Shown piece by piece: positions 25,753 through 33,781 of a stretch of DNA of 64,000 nt. This DNA is from Pelagibius sp. (GTDB lineage Bacteria; Pseudomonadota; Alphaproteobacteria; Kiloniellales; Kiloniellaceae): positions 51,581-115,580 of the forward strand of contig NZ_JANQOI010000188.1 in assembly GCF_028289705.1 (NCBI RefSeq), written 5' to 3'. The position numbers and the translations under genes are program-made. Positions within the stretch are counted from its first letter, which is position 1; each line of letters begins with the position of its first letter. Below the pieces are notes generated by a model that was given only the letters and a program-made list of their open reading frames with translations, was not told the origin of the DNA and ran no database searches.

Positions 25753-26583
25753 ATGTCTGTTGCGTTGAAGCAGAGCGAGACCAAGCCCACCCTCCAGGCG
25801 GTCAAGGCAAAACAGCAAACCACCTGGGCCTCCGGCGACTATGCGGTGATCGGGACGACACTGCAGATCGTCGGGGAGCAGCTCTGCGAGACCATGAACC
25901 TGCGCCCCGGCGCCAGGGTGCTCGACGTCGCCGCCGGCAACGGCAACGCCACCCTGGCGGCAGCCCGGCGCTTCTGCGATGTCACCTCCACCGACTACGT
26001 GGAGGCGCTGCTGGACAAAGGGAAGGAAAGGGCCAAGGCCGAGCATCTGTCCGTCAGCTTCCGGACCGCCGATGCCGAGGCGCTGCCCTTCGAGGATGCC
26101 AGCTTCGATGCGGTGCTCTCCACCTTCGGTGTCATGTTCACGCCGGATCAGGCCGGGGCGGCGTCGGAACTGAGCCGCGTGTGCCGCTCCGGCGGACAGA
26201 TCGCCATGGCCAACTGGACGCCGGAGGGCTTCATCGGTCAGGTGTTCAAGACCATCGGCAAGCACCTGCCGCCACCGGCGGGCGTGAAGTCCCCCGCCCT
26301 CTGGGGCACCCGCGAGGCCTTGCAGGCGCTTTTTGCCGAGACGGCGCTGACCATCGATTTGACGCCGCGCCTCTTCACCTTCCGCTATTTGTCAGACGAT
26401 CATTTCCTTGAGGTCTTTCGCACCTACTACGGCCCCATTCACAAGGCCTTCCTGGCGCTGGGCGATGCCGGCGCCGGCCTGGACGCGGATCTGCGCGCGC
26501 TCTTGGGCCGCTTCAACGTCGCCACCGACGGAACCCTGGTGGTGCCCTCGGAATACGTTGAGGTGGTGATTCGCAAAGCCTGA
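25753..26583 (+). CDS. Class I SAM-dependent methyltransferase
   Basis: 276 residues. Motif I VLDVAAGNGNATLAAARRF (about 57-75), motif II-like TSTDYVEALLDKGKERA, FRTADAEALPFEDASFDAVLSTFGVMFTPDQ (motif IV region), and the post-motif SRVCRSGGQIAMANWTPEGF. This is the UbiE/COQ5-like small-molecule subgroup. Substrate unknown. It is transcribed away from the HxlR-SCP2 regulator, a common arrangement. Confidence 0.88.
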   Translation: MSVALKQSETKPTLQAVKAKQQTTWASGDYAVIGTTLQIVGEQLCETMNLRPGARVLDVAAGNGNATLAAARRFCDVTSTDYVEALLDKGKERAKAEHLSVSFRTADAEALPFEDASFDAVLSTFGVMFTPDQAGAASELSRVCRSGGQIAMANWTPEGFIGQVFKTIGKHLPPPAGVKSPALWGTREALQALFAETALTIDLTPRLFTFRYLSDDHFLEVFRTYYGPIHKAFLALGDAGAGLDADLRALLGRFNVATDGTLVVPSEYVEVVIRKA

Positions 26584-26590
26584 CGGCGAT

Positions 26591-26626
26591 GGCGCTGCTC
26601 CAGCCAGGATTGGCCGGGGCAGCGCC
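26591..26626. terminator. Hairpin between convergent methyltransferase and VOC genes
   Basis: An 11-base stem (GGCGCTGCTCC pairing with GGGGCAGCGCC, one mismatch) around a 14-base loop lies in the 60-base gap between converging stops. No T-tract. Confidence 0.55.
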
Positions 26627-26646
26627 GCTGCGGGCCGGGCCTCGGA

Positions 26647-27108
26647 TCAGCCGGGATGCTGGCGGAAGGCCTCGGCGGCCGTCCCGCCGTCGTCGGCGCG
26701 CGTCAGCGGCTCGGCGCCGGCATAGGCGTCCAACTCGATGACATTGCGGTCGGGGTCGCGAATGAAGACCGCCTCCATGCCCTTGAAGCTGAACCCGCCG
26801 GTCAGTGCGATCCCCTTGGACGCCAGAAACGCCTTGGTCTCCTCCATGGAGGCGACCTTGAAGGAGACATGTGTGATCCCCGGGTGCTTCTCGTCGACAT
26901 CCATCAGGATGTTCCCGCCGTCCGCGGCGGTGCTGGGCCCCAGCAGGTTGATGACCACCCCGCAGGGGTGCTGCAGGATCACCGGATGGCCGTCTTCGAA
27001 GCCCGCGTCCATCAGCGTCTTGAAGCCCAGGTCCTCGTAAAAGGCGATCGACGTTTCCTTGGAGCTGACCCGGATGCCGATGTGGTCCACCTTCTCGATG
27101 CCAAGCAT
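26647..27108 (-). CDS. VOC family protein
   Basis: About 153 residues. Start at 27108 is supported by GGAGGG nine bases upstream (MLGIEKVDHIGIRVSSKETSIAFYEDLGF). Two beta-alpha-beta-beta-beta modules: His in VDHIGIRV and Glu in DPDRNVIELDAYAG are the usual metal ligands, with ITHVSFKVASMEETKAFLASKGI in the second half. Closest general type is glyoxalase/dioxygenase; the substrate is not evident. Confidence 0.85.
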   Translation of the reverse strand: MLGIEKVDHIGIRVSSKETSIAFYEDLGFKTLMDAGFEDGHPVILQHPCGVVINLLGPSTAADGGNILMDVDEKHPGITHVSFKVASMEETKAFLASKGIALTGGFSFKGMEAVFIRDPDRNVIELDAYAGAEPLTRADDGGTAAEAFRQHPG

Positions 27109-27247
27109 GTCCGTCCCTCCTGACTGCGGATCCACAGGTTAGGCAAAGTGCCGCCGGGCGGGAACCCTGTGTCCCGCATCCGCATGGCCGGGTGGACGGC
27201 GTCTTGGCGCTTCGGGACAGCGAGGAGCGGGCGCGGCTGCGGTCCCG

Positions 27248-28264
27248 TCAGTAGGTCGGGTTGAGGCGCAGATACTGGTAGCGGTCGGCAGACTTCACCG
27301 AGATCTCCCGTGCGCCGCTGGTGCCCCTGACGATGGTCAGCGGCACGTCGATGCCCGCTTCGCCCAGGGCCCAGACCTTGCGGTAGAACTCCGCGAGGCT
27401 GGCCACCGGCTCGCCGCTCACCGCCACGACGATGTCGTCCTGCAAGATCCCTGCGGCTTCCGCCGGACCGCCCGGGGAGACGCGGTTGATGAATACGTGG
27501 CCCCGGATCTCTTCGCCGAAGAGCCCGAGCCAGGGCTTCACAGGCCCGCCGGAGCGGCCGTCGCGCATCAGGTCGCTCATGATCGGTTTGAGGCGGGAGA
27601 TCGGCACGAACATGTTGCCGGGCAGGGAGCGCCCGGGCCCCACGGCATCGCCGACGATCAGCGAGCCAATGCCGAGCAGGCTGCCGTCGGCGCCGATCAG
27701 CGCCGCACCGCCGAAGCTGCGGTAGGGCGGGGCGGTGAAGATGGCGTTGGGCAGCAGGTATTCCCAATAGCCGGCGAACTCGCGGCGCGAGACCACCATG
27801 GCCGCGCTCGGCCCGTCCGGTCCGGCGACCAGAACCTGGGTCTGTTCCGCCAGGCTGTCGGAATCGCCCAGCTCGATGGGCGGCACGTTCAGCGGCGTTG
27901 CCGGGCGCAGCAGGCCGAACCCGGTGTCGTAGTCGTAGGCCACGATTTCCGCCGGCACGCTGTCGCCGTTCTGCAGCACCACCTCGGCCTGGACAGCTTC
28001 GAGGATCAGATAGCCGATGGTGAGCACGAGCCCGTCGGCATCGATCACCACGCCGCCGCCTTCGCGCTCGGTGCCGAGGGTGCGGGCGGTGCGGGCACTG
28101 GGCGGGATCTCCGCCTTGATGCCGACGATGGCGTTGAGGGGATTCGCCTTGGGCGTTGTGGTTTGCGCGCCGGCCGGCGCGGCGATGACGAGCAGAGCTG
28201 CGAGGCAGCACGGAAACGCCAAGCGGGAGCCTGCCCTCGCAAGGGCACGTACTTCAGTCCACAT
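27248..28264 (-). CDS. Trypsin-like/HtrA-type PDZ protein lacking the catalytic triad (pseudoprotease)
   Basis: 338 residues with a signal peptide (LAFPCCLAALLVIAAPAGAQ). The HtrA-like protease fold is recognisable: EGGGVVIDADGLVLTIGYLILEAVQAEVVLQNGDSVPAEIVAYDYDTGFGLL and the later GGAALIGADGSLLGIGSLIVGD, followed by a PDZ domain (about 242-325, PWLGLFGEEIRGHVFINRVSPGGPAEAAGILQDDIVVAVSG). By alignment to DegP/HhoA in my head, the catalytic His (TNxHVV) is Tyr85, the Asp (TDxAL) is Gly115 and the Ser (GNSGG) is Phe184. The protein is therefore probably non-proteolytic and works as a periplasmic binding or chaperone-like PDZ protein. Confidence 0.82.
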   Translation of the reverse strand: MWTEVRALARAGSRLAFPCCLAALLVIAAPAGAQTTTPKANPLNAIVGIKAEIPPSARTARTLGTEREGGGVVIDADGLVLTIGYLILEAVQAEVVLQNGDSVPAEIVAYDYDTGFGLLRPATPLNVPPIELGDSDSLAEQTQVLVAGPDGPSAAMVVSRREFAGYWEYLLPNAIFTAPPYRSFGGAALIGADGSLLGIGSLIVGDAVGPGRSLPGNMFVPISRLKPIMSDLMRDGRSGGPVKPWLGLFGEEIRGHVFINRVSPGGPAEAAGILQDDIVVAVSGEPVASLAEFYRKVWALGEAGIDVPLTIVRGTSGAREISVKSADRYQYLRLNPTY

Positions 28265-28353
28265 GCCGCTCTCCTATGGTTGCGGCCGTTCCCCCGACTT
28301 AAGGTTAACCATACCACAGGATTGTTGTCTTTGCGGGCGCAATCTTGCTTTCG

Positions 28354-29493
28354 TCAGTCCTCTAACAGATAGCCGCCCTGGCGGTGGGGCAGGGGTGTTT
28401 CGCCGACCACCTTGGCAATGGCCATGCCCGGGCGCACATAGCGCTGCATCCGGCGGGACAGCACGAGGCCGCTGGCACGGGTGGTCACCGGCGTGCGCGC
28501 CTGGTCCGGGGGCTTGGTCGGATCGACGATCCAGGCAATGGTGTCCCCGGCTGCGACATGCTCGCCCATCGCCACGGCGTAGGCGAGCACGCCGGCGGCC
28601 GGCGCACGCACCGAGTCGGTGGCATCCAGGCGCGTGGCTTCGCATAGGGGTTCGGGCGGCGGCGGGGCCTCGCCGGCGATCACGCCGAAGCGCTGCAGTG
28701 CGTGGAACAGGGCCTGCGCATCCTGGGCTGCTGTGGCGTCGTCGACGTCGGCGGTGCCGCGCAACTCGACCGTGGCCGCCAGGCAGGCCGCGGGGATCGG
28801 GTGCTGCGGGTAGCGCGCGGCCAGGCGCGTCCAGGGGGTGGAAAAGGACTCGTCGAACGACTGGCCGCCGGAGTCCTCGGCGAGCAGCACCGCGCGGCAG
28901 GCCAGGTCGGCGGCCAGGTCCGCGGCCTGAGGCCAGTGGGCGGGAATGAGAAAGAGGTGCATCAGGGATTCGTCGTCGCAGTGCAGGTCCAGCACCAGAT
29001 CGGCGTCCACCGCCAGGCCGGCCAGCGCCAGGCGCAGGGACTGCAGTTCGCTGCCCGCGGTCTGGCTTGCAAGATGGTCGCACTGGGCCGCGCGGATCGC
29101 CGCTACATTCGCCGCCGCGTCGCTGCCGAGTTGGTCCGCCAGCCCCTCGGCGATGGGGGTAAAGAGGTCCGGCCAGTTGCGGTTGAAGTTGCCGCCGCCG
29201 CCGGCCTCGTAGCGCCCGAGATGGGTGCCGTTGCCGAACTGCGCCAGGCCGATGGGGTTGGCGTACGGCACCATCACCACCTCGCCTTTTAGGTCGCCCC
29301 GCATTTCCGCCTCGGCCAGCAGGCCGTAGAGGTGGTGCTGGACCAGCAGCCCGGGGGTCTCGTCGGCATGGAGGGCCGCCTGCAGGTAGGCCTTGGGCCG
29401 TGCCCCCGCGGCGCCGAATCGATGCACGGTGAGGACCCGGCTGGTGCCGGGACTGGCGGTCAGAAGGGGCAGGGTCTCGGTCCTGGGAGACAT
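28354..29493 (-). CDS. Succinylglutamate desuccinylase/aspartoacylase family zinc deacylase
   Basis: 379 residues of the M14-like AstE/AspA group. Zinc-binding pattern ALHADETPG (H-x-x-E, about 41-47), the NFNRNWP substrate-loop motif (about 101-107) and DLHCDDE (His ligand, about 170-176) are visible, followed by a C-terminal lipoyl/biotinyl-like barrel (VRAPAAGVLAYAVAMGEHVAAGDTIAWIVDP). Members remove an acyl group from an amino-acid amide; many alphaproteobacterial ones sit near ectoine or amino-acid catabolism. No such cluster is seen here. Confidence 0.85.
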   Translation of the reverse strand: MSPRTETLPLLTASPGTSRVLTVHRFGAAGARPKAYLQAALHADETPGLLVQHHLYGLLAEAEMRGDLKGEVVMVPYANPIGLAQFGNGTHLGRYEAGGGGNFNRNWPDLFTPIAEGLADQLGSDAAANVAAIRAAQCDHLASQTAGSELQSLRLALAGLAVDADLVLDLHCDDESLMHLFLIPAHWPQAADLAADLACRAVLLAEDSGGQSFDESFSTPWTRLAARYPQHPIPAACLAATVELRGTADVDDATAAQDAQALFHALQRFGVIAGEAPPPPEPLCEATRLDATDSVRAPAAGVLAYAVAMGEHVAAGDTIAWIVDPTKPPDQARTPVTTRASGLVLSRRMQRYVRPGMAIAKVVGETPLPHRQGGYLLED

Positions 29494-29559
29494 GTCTTAC
29501 AATCCTTGTCGCTGAACGGCGCCCCGCATCAAAGGCCGGGGACTCCCGGAGGGTCAAGA

Positions 29560-29592
29560 TGACAGGCTGTTCAGGCCTGTCAGTTTGTTTTC
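29560..29592 (+). terminator. Intrinsic-terminator-like hairpin upstream of pcrA
   Basis: TGACAGGC and GCCTGTCA form an eight-base stem with a seven-base loop, followed by GTTTGTTTTC. In this orientation it precedes pcrA by about 55 bases and follows no plus-strand gene, so it may be a leader attenuator or the end of an unannotated transcript. Confidence 0.5.
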
Positions 29593-29646
29593 AGGGTCAT
29601 GTGTTGTGGGCGTGAGCCGCCGGGCGGCATGCGCTATACAGAGGGG

Positions 29647-31935
29647 ATGTCCGATCTTCTCGCGGCGGCGACGCCCGACCATCCCTATCCCTATCTGGAT
29701 GCCCTGAACGAAGGCCAACGCCAGGCCGTCGAGGCGCTGGACGGCCCGGTACTGGTGCTGGCCGGCGCCGGCACCGGCAAGACCCGGGTGCTGACCACGC
29801 GGCTGTGCCATCTCCTGATGACCGGTAGCGCGCGCACGCCAGGGGAAATTCTTGCCGTCACCTTCACCAACAAGGCGGCGCGGGAGATGAAGGACCGGGT
29901 GGCGGCCCTGCTGAACCGGCCTTCGGTCGAGGGCTGGTGGCTGGGCACCTTCCACGCCCTGGCGGTGCGCATCCTGCGCCGCAATGCGGAGGCCGTGGGC
30001 CTCACCAGCAGCTTCACCATCCTCGACACCGACGACCAGGTCCGCCTGGTGAAGCAGATCCTACAGTCGGAGTCGGTGGACGAGAAGAAGTGGCCGGCGC
30101 GCGCCCTGCTGTCGATCTTCGAGCGCTGGAAGGACCGTGGCCTGACGCCGGAGAAGGTCTCCGCCGGGGAGGCCGGGGATTTCGCCCGCGGCCGCGCGCT
30201 GGAGCTTTACAAGCTCTACCAGGAGCGCCTGCGCACCCTGAATGCCTGCGACTTCGGCGACCTGCTGCTGCACAATCTCACGCTGTTCCAGAACGAGGCG
30301 GAAGTTCTGGCCGACTATCACCGGCGCTTCCGCTACATCCTGGTGGACGAATACCAGGATACCAACGTCGCCCAGTATCTCTGGCTGCGCCTGCTGGCCC
30401 AGGGTCATCACAACATCTGCTGCGTCGGCGACGACGACCAGTCGATCTACGGCTGGCGCGGCGCGGAGGTCGGCAACATCCTGCGCTTCGAGGAGGACTT
30501 TCCCGGCGCCAAGGTGCTGCGGCTGGAGCGCAACTACCGCTCCACCGGGCGCACTCTCGCTGCCGCCTCCGGCCTGATCGCCCACAACGAGGGCCGCCTC
30601 GGCAAGACCCTGTGGACCGAGGGCGACGAGGGCGAGATGCTGCGCCTGCGCGGGCTCTGGGACGGCGAGGCGGAGGCCCGCTTCGTCGGCGAGGAGATCG
30701 AGGCGATGCAGGCCCGCGACAAGGCGCTCACGCTGAAGGAGATCGCCATCCTGGTGCGCACCGGCGCCCAGACCCGCGAGTTCGAAGAGCGCTTCATCAC
30801 CCTCGGCCTGCCCTACCGTGTGGTCGGCGGCCCGCGTTTCTACGAGCGCCTGGAGATCCGCGATGCCCTGGCCTATCTGCGGGTGATCCACGCGCCGGCC
30901 GACGACCTGGCCTTCGAGCGGATCATGAACCGGCCGAAGCGCGGCCTCGGCAACGCCACCCTGCAACTGCTCTATCGGACCGCGCGGGCCGGCCAGGTGC
31001 CCCTGACCCTGGCGGTACGCCGCCTCCTGGAGACCGACGAACTGCGCCCCGCCGCGCGCCGCGCCCTCGGCACACTGATGAAGGATTTCGACCGCTGGCG
31101 GGAGATGACGGAGACCACGCCCCATCCGGAGTTGGCCGAGATCGTGCTGGAGGAATCCGGCTACATCGAGATGTGGATGAACGACAAAACCCTGGAGGCG
31201 CCGGGCCGGCTGGAGAACCTGAAGGAACTGGTCAACGCCATGGGCGAGTTCGAGACGCTCGCCGGCTTCCTGGAGCATGTTTCGCTGGTCATGGAGGCGA
31301 TCTCCCAGGAGGGCCAGGACGTGGTCACCATCATGACCCTGCATGCCGCCAAGGGTCTGGAGTTCGACACCGTGTTCCTGCCGGGCTGGGAGGAGGGGCT
31401 CTTCCCCAACCAGCGCGCTCTCGATGAGACCGGGCGTCGCGGCCTGGAGGAGGAGCGGCGCCTGGCCTATGTGGGGCTGACCCGGGCGCGCAAGCGGGTG
31501 ATCCTCTCCTTCGCCGCCAACCGGCGCATGCACGGCTCCTGGGCCGCAGCCATTCCCTCGCGCTTCATCGACGAACTGCCGAAGGAGCACGTGGCACAGG
31601 AAAGCGACCAGGGCGTCTACGGCGCCGCTGCCTCGGCCTTCGGTGGCATGGGGGAGGGTATGGGCGCCTGGCGCGAGGCGCGGGTCAGCCCGGGGCTGAG
31701 CCGGGCGCGGGCGCGCCAGGGCCAGGAGAGCGCCCCCTTCATCGACGTCACGCCGACGCGCATCGAAACCGTCGACAGCGGCACCTTCAGGCCGGGCGAG
31801 CGGGTCTTCCACCAAAAGTTTGGCTATGGCAGCATCACATCCGTCGAGGGCGAACGCCTGAACATCCGCTTCGACAAGGCCGGAGAGAAAAAGGTGATCG
31901 CCAGTTTCGTGGTTCCCGCCGACCGCGCCAGGTGA
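29647..31935 (+). CDS. UvrD/PcrA-type SF1A DNA helicase
   Basis: About 762 residues. All SF1A motifs are visible: Walker A LAGAGTGKTRVLT (about 38-50), Ia AVTFTNKAAREMKDRV, Walker B region YILVDEYQDTN, III CVGDDDQSIYGWRGAE, IV LERNYRST, V TIMTLHAAKGLEFDTVFLPGWEEGLFPN, VI LAYVGLTRARKRV. The C-terminus GERVFHQKFGYGSITSVEGERLNIRFDKAGEKKVIASFVVP is the PcrA/UvrD C-terminal RNAP-binding Tudor-like segment. Acts in nucleotide-excision repair, replication restart and RNA polymerase backtracking. Start at 29647 (MSDLLAAATP) is the best fit; ATG at 29629 is an alternative. Confidence 0.93.
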   Translation: MSDLLAAATPDHPYPYLDALNEGQRQAVEALDGPVLVLAGAGTGKTRVLTTRLCHLLMTGSARTPGEILAVTFTNKAAREMKDRVAALLNRPSVEGWWLGTFHALAVRILRRNAEAVGLTSSFTILDTDDQVRLVKQILQSESVDEKKWPARALLSIFERWKDRGLTPEKVSAGEAGDFARGRALELYKLYQERLRTLNACDFGDLLLHNLTLFQNEAEVLADYHRRFRYILVDEYQDTNVAQYLWLRLLAQGHHNICCVGDDDQSIYGWRGAEVGNILRFEEDFPGAKVLRLERNYRSTGRTLAAASGLIAHNEGRLGKTLWTEGDEGEMLRLRGLWDGEAEARFVGEEIEAMQARDKALTLKEIAILVRTGAQTREFEERFITLGLPYRVVGGPRFYERLEIRDALAYLRVIHAPADDLAFERIMNRPKRGLGNATLQLLYRTARAGQVPLTLAVRRLLETDELRPAARRALGTLMKDFDRWREMTETTPHPELAEIVLEESGYIEMWMNDKTLEAPGRLENLKELVNAMGEFETLAGFLEHVSLVMEAISQEGQDVVTIMTLHAAKGLEFDTVFLPGWEEGLFPNQRALDETGRRGLEEERRLAYVGLTRARKRVILSFAANRRMHGSWAAAIPSRFIDELPKEHVAQESDQGVYGAAASAFGGMGEGMGAWREARVSPGLSRARARQGQESAPFIDVTPTRIETVDSGTFRPGERVFHQKFGYGSITSVEGERLNIRFDKAGEKKVIASFVVPADRAR

Positions 31936-31985
31936 CAACGCCCGCCCCCGAACGCGAGTCTGAACGCCATTCCGAGTGCCATCCG

Positions 31986-32852
31986 ATGACCGCCGCTTAC
32001 TGCCTCAGCCTTGAACTGCCGGACACGGCGCTCGGTGCCTTCGATGCGATCTTCGAACCTCTGGGCGGGGCCCAGGTGATCGGCGACAAGGATGCCTGGG
32101 GACTACGCTCCTGGCAGCTCTACCTCGCCGACGCGCCGGACAGCGCGGAGTTGACGCGGCTGCTGGCACTGGCGGCGGAGACCGCGAATATCGAACGGCC
32201 CAGCCATCGGCTGGAGCGGCTGCCGGATATCGACTGGGTCGCCGAGAGCCAGCGCGCCCTGCCGGCGGTCACCGCCGGACGGTTCCGCATCCGCGGCGCC
32301 CACATCACCGAGCCCGCGCCCTGGGGATCGGTGGATCTCCTAGTCGAGGCCAGCGCAGCCTTCGGCACCGGACGTCACGAAACCACGCGTGGCTGCCTGC
32401 TGGCGCTCTCCGACCTGGCAAAGCGGCGCAGCGTCCAGCAGGTGCTCGACATGGGCTGTGGCTCGGGGGTGCTGGCCATGGCGGCGGCGAAGGTCTGGCC
32501 CTGCCGGGTGCTGGGGGTCGACAACGACGCACCCTCGCTGGAGGTGGCCGCCGCGAACCTGCGGGTCAACGGCGTGGCCGGCCGCGTCGCCCTGGCCTAC
32601 AGCGACGGCTTCCGCCGCGCCGAAGTGGCGGCCCAGGGCCCCTATGACCTGATCCTCGCCAACATCCTGGCGGAGCCGCTGTGCCGCATGGCGCACGACC
32701 TCAGCCGCCATCTGGCGCCCGGCGGGGCCGCCGTGCTCTCCGGCCTGCTGGTCAGCCAGGAAGGCCCGGTGATCGCCCGCTACCGGGCGGCGGGCCTGCG
32801 CGTCGTCACCCGCTACCGCCTGGCCGAGTGGTCGACCCTGGTGCTGGGTTAG
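31986..32852 (+). CDS. prmA: Ribosomal protein L11 methyltransferase
   Basis: About 288 residues. PrmA trimethylates L11 lysines. The catalytic domain shows FGTGRHETTRGCLLAL, DMGCGSGVLAMAAAK (motif I), VDNDAPSLEVAAANLRVNGV, and DLILANILAEPL, which matches the PrmA N-I-L-A-x-P-L motif. A GTG at 31932 overlaps the pcrA stop by 4 bases (GTGA) and would add 18 residues; the ATG at 31986 gives the family-like MTAAYCLSLELPDTALGAFDAI. Either way it is translationally close to pcrA and probably co-transcribed. Confidence 0.9.
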   Translation: MTAAYCLSLELPDTALGAFDAIFEPLGGAQVIGDKDAWGLRSWQLYLADAPDSAELTRLLALAAETANIERPSHRLERLPDIDWVAESQRALPAVTAGRFRIRGAHITEPAPWGSVDLLVEASAAFGTGRHETTRGCLLALSDLAKRRSVQQVLDMGCGSGVLAMAAAKVWPCRVLGVDNDAPSLEVAAANLRVNGVAGRVALAYSDGFRRAEVAAQGPYDLILANILAEPLCRMAHDLSRHLAPGGAAVLSGLLVSQEGPVIARYRAAGLRVVTRYRLAEWSTLVLG

Positions 32853-32859
32853 GAAGAGA

Positions 32860-32895
32860 GATGGCGGCGCCTCCGACTGGGAGGACGCCGCCATC
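32860..32895. terminator. Hairpin after prmA
   Basis: GATGGCGGCG pairs with CGCCGCCATC, extended inward by CCTCC/GGAGG with one bulge. It lies between the convergent prmA and DUF1127 genes. The following stretch is only moderately T-rich. Confidence 0.6.
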
Positions 32896-32954
32896 CTTCG
32901 CCTTCCTGGCGGTAAAGCTGAACTAAGGTTCCCGCTTTCGGCTCGCCTGACCGA

Positions 32955-33593
32955 TCAGGCAGCCGTGGGGTGCCCCAGGTTCTCGTTCGCCGGCACCAGC
33001 AGATCGGCAGAGCTCTTGCTCACGCTTGCGGCACTGAGGCTGCCGGCGAGTTGCGGCGCCCGCTGAAGGGCCGCGGTGGCGGCCGCGGCCGTTTGGCCGT
33101 CGCGCTGCTTGGCGGCAAGGGCTTCGGCAATGCGTCCGATGTCCGCACGCTCGACGCCGATGTCGCGCAGCATGGCATCGGACATGCCGGAGAGCTCGCG
33201 GATCGTGCGGCTCTTGCGGTACTCGCGCCCCAGCCATTCGGCCATCATGTGCCAGACCGAGCCGGCGGCCGGCTTGGCGGGAACCACATCGGCCGCGGCG
33301 GCGGCGATCTGGCTGCGCTGTAGGCCGATGTCGGCCAGCATGGAGTCGCTCAGGGCCGTGAGCTCGCGCAGCGTGCGGCGACGCTGCTGCGCCCGGGCCA
33401 GGGTTGAGACAAGGGCGGTCGCGCCCGACCAGCGCGCCAGGGCTGAGAGGCCCCGGGTCAGCAGTTCGGCGGTGTACTGGGCCCTCATGCGGCGGGCGGT
33501 TTGAACGGCATTCAAAACGTCAACGGATCGAGGGTCCCACCGCACGTCGCTGCCGCGCCAGGCGGCATCGTGAAGTTCGTTTAGGCGGGTCAT
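32955..33593 (-). CDS. Protein with two tandem DUF1127 modules
   Basis: 212 residues. DUF1127 normally forms a stand-alone peptide of 45-75 residues with a C-terminal R-x-x-x-E-L-x-x-L-x-D-x-x-L-x-D-I-G motif. Here two such units are present in one chain: RRRTLRELTALSDSMLADIG at about 71-90 and KSRTIRELSGMSDAMLRDIG at about 127-146, separated by a 35-residue linker with a LGREY segment. An Ala-rich tail follows. Small DUF1127 proteins have been linked to RNA turnover and phosphate/carbon physiology in alphaproteobacteria; whether the fused form has that role is unknown. Confidence 0.85.
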   Translation of the reverse strand: MTRLNELHDAAWRGSDVRWDPRSVDVLNAVQTARRMRAQYTAELLTRGLSALARWSGATALVSTLARAQQRRRTLRELTALSDSMLADIGLQRSQIAAAAADVVPAKPAAGSVWHMMAEWLGREYRKSRTIRELSGMSDAMLRDIGVERADIGRIAEALAAKQRDGQTAAAATAALQRAPQLAGSLSAASVSKSSADLLVPANENLGHPTAA

Positions 33594-33781
33594 TGCTTTT
33601 GCTCCAGATTAACCAATACTGCCCCAAGGCCTTGAAAGGCGGCCCTGAAGCACGGACTTTTCATAGGAAAGGTACGTACTGAGGGCGGCCCTGGCCGACG
33701 ATTTTTTTGCACTGCAGCAATGCGCCGCTTGCATGAGCCAAATTTGGGGCCGGGGCGGCGAAGCGGAGAGGATCTGAGACG

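Noticed and set aside
30061..31938. A 625-codon minus-strand frame opposite pcrA.
   Set aside because: Antisense shadow of a well-defined helicase gene.
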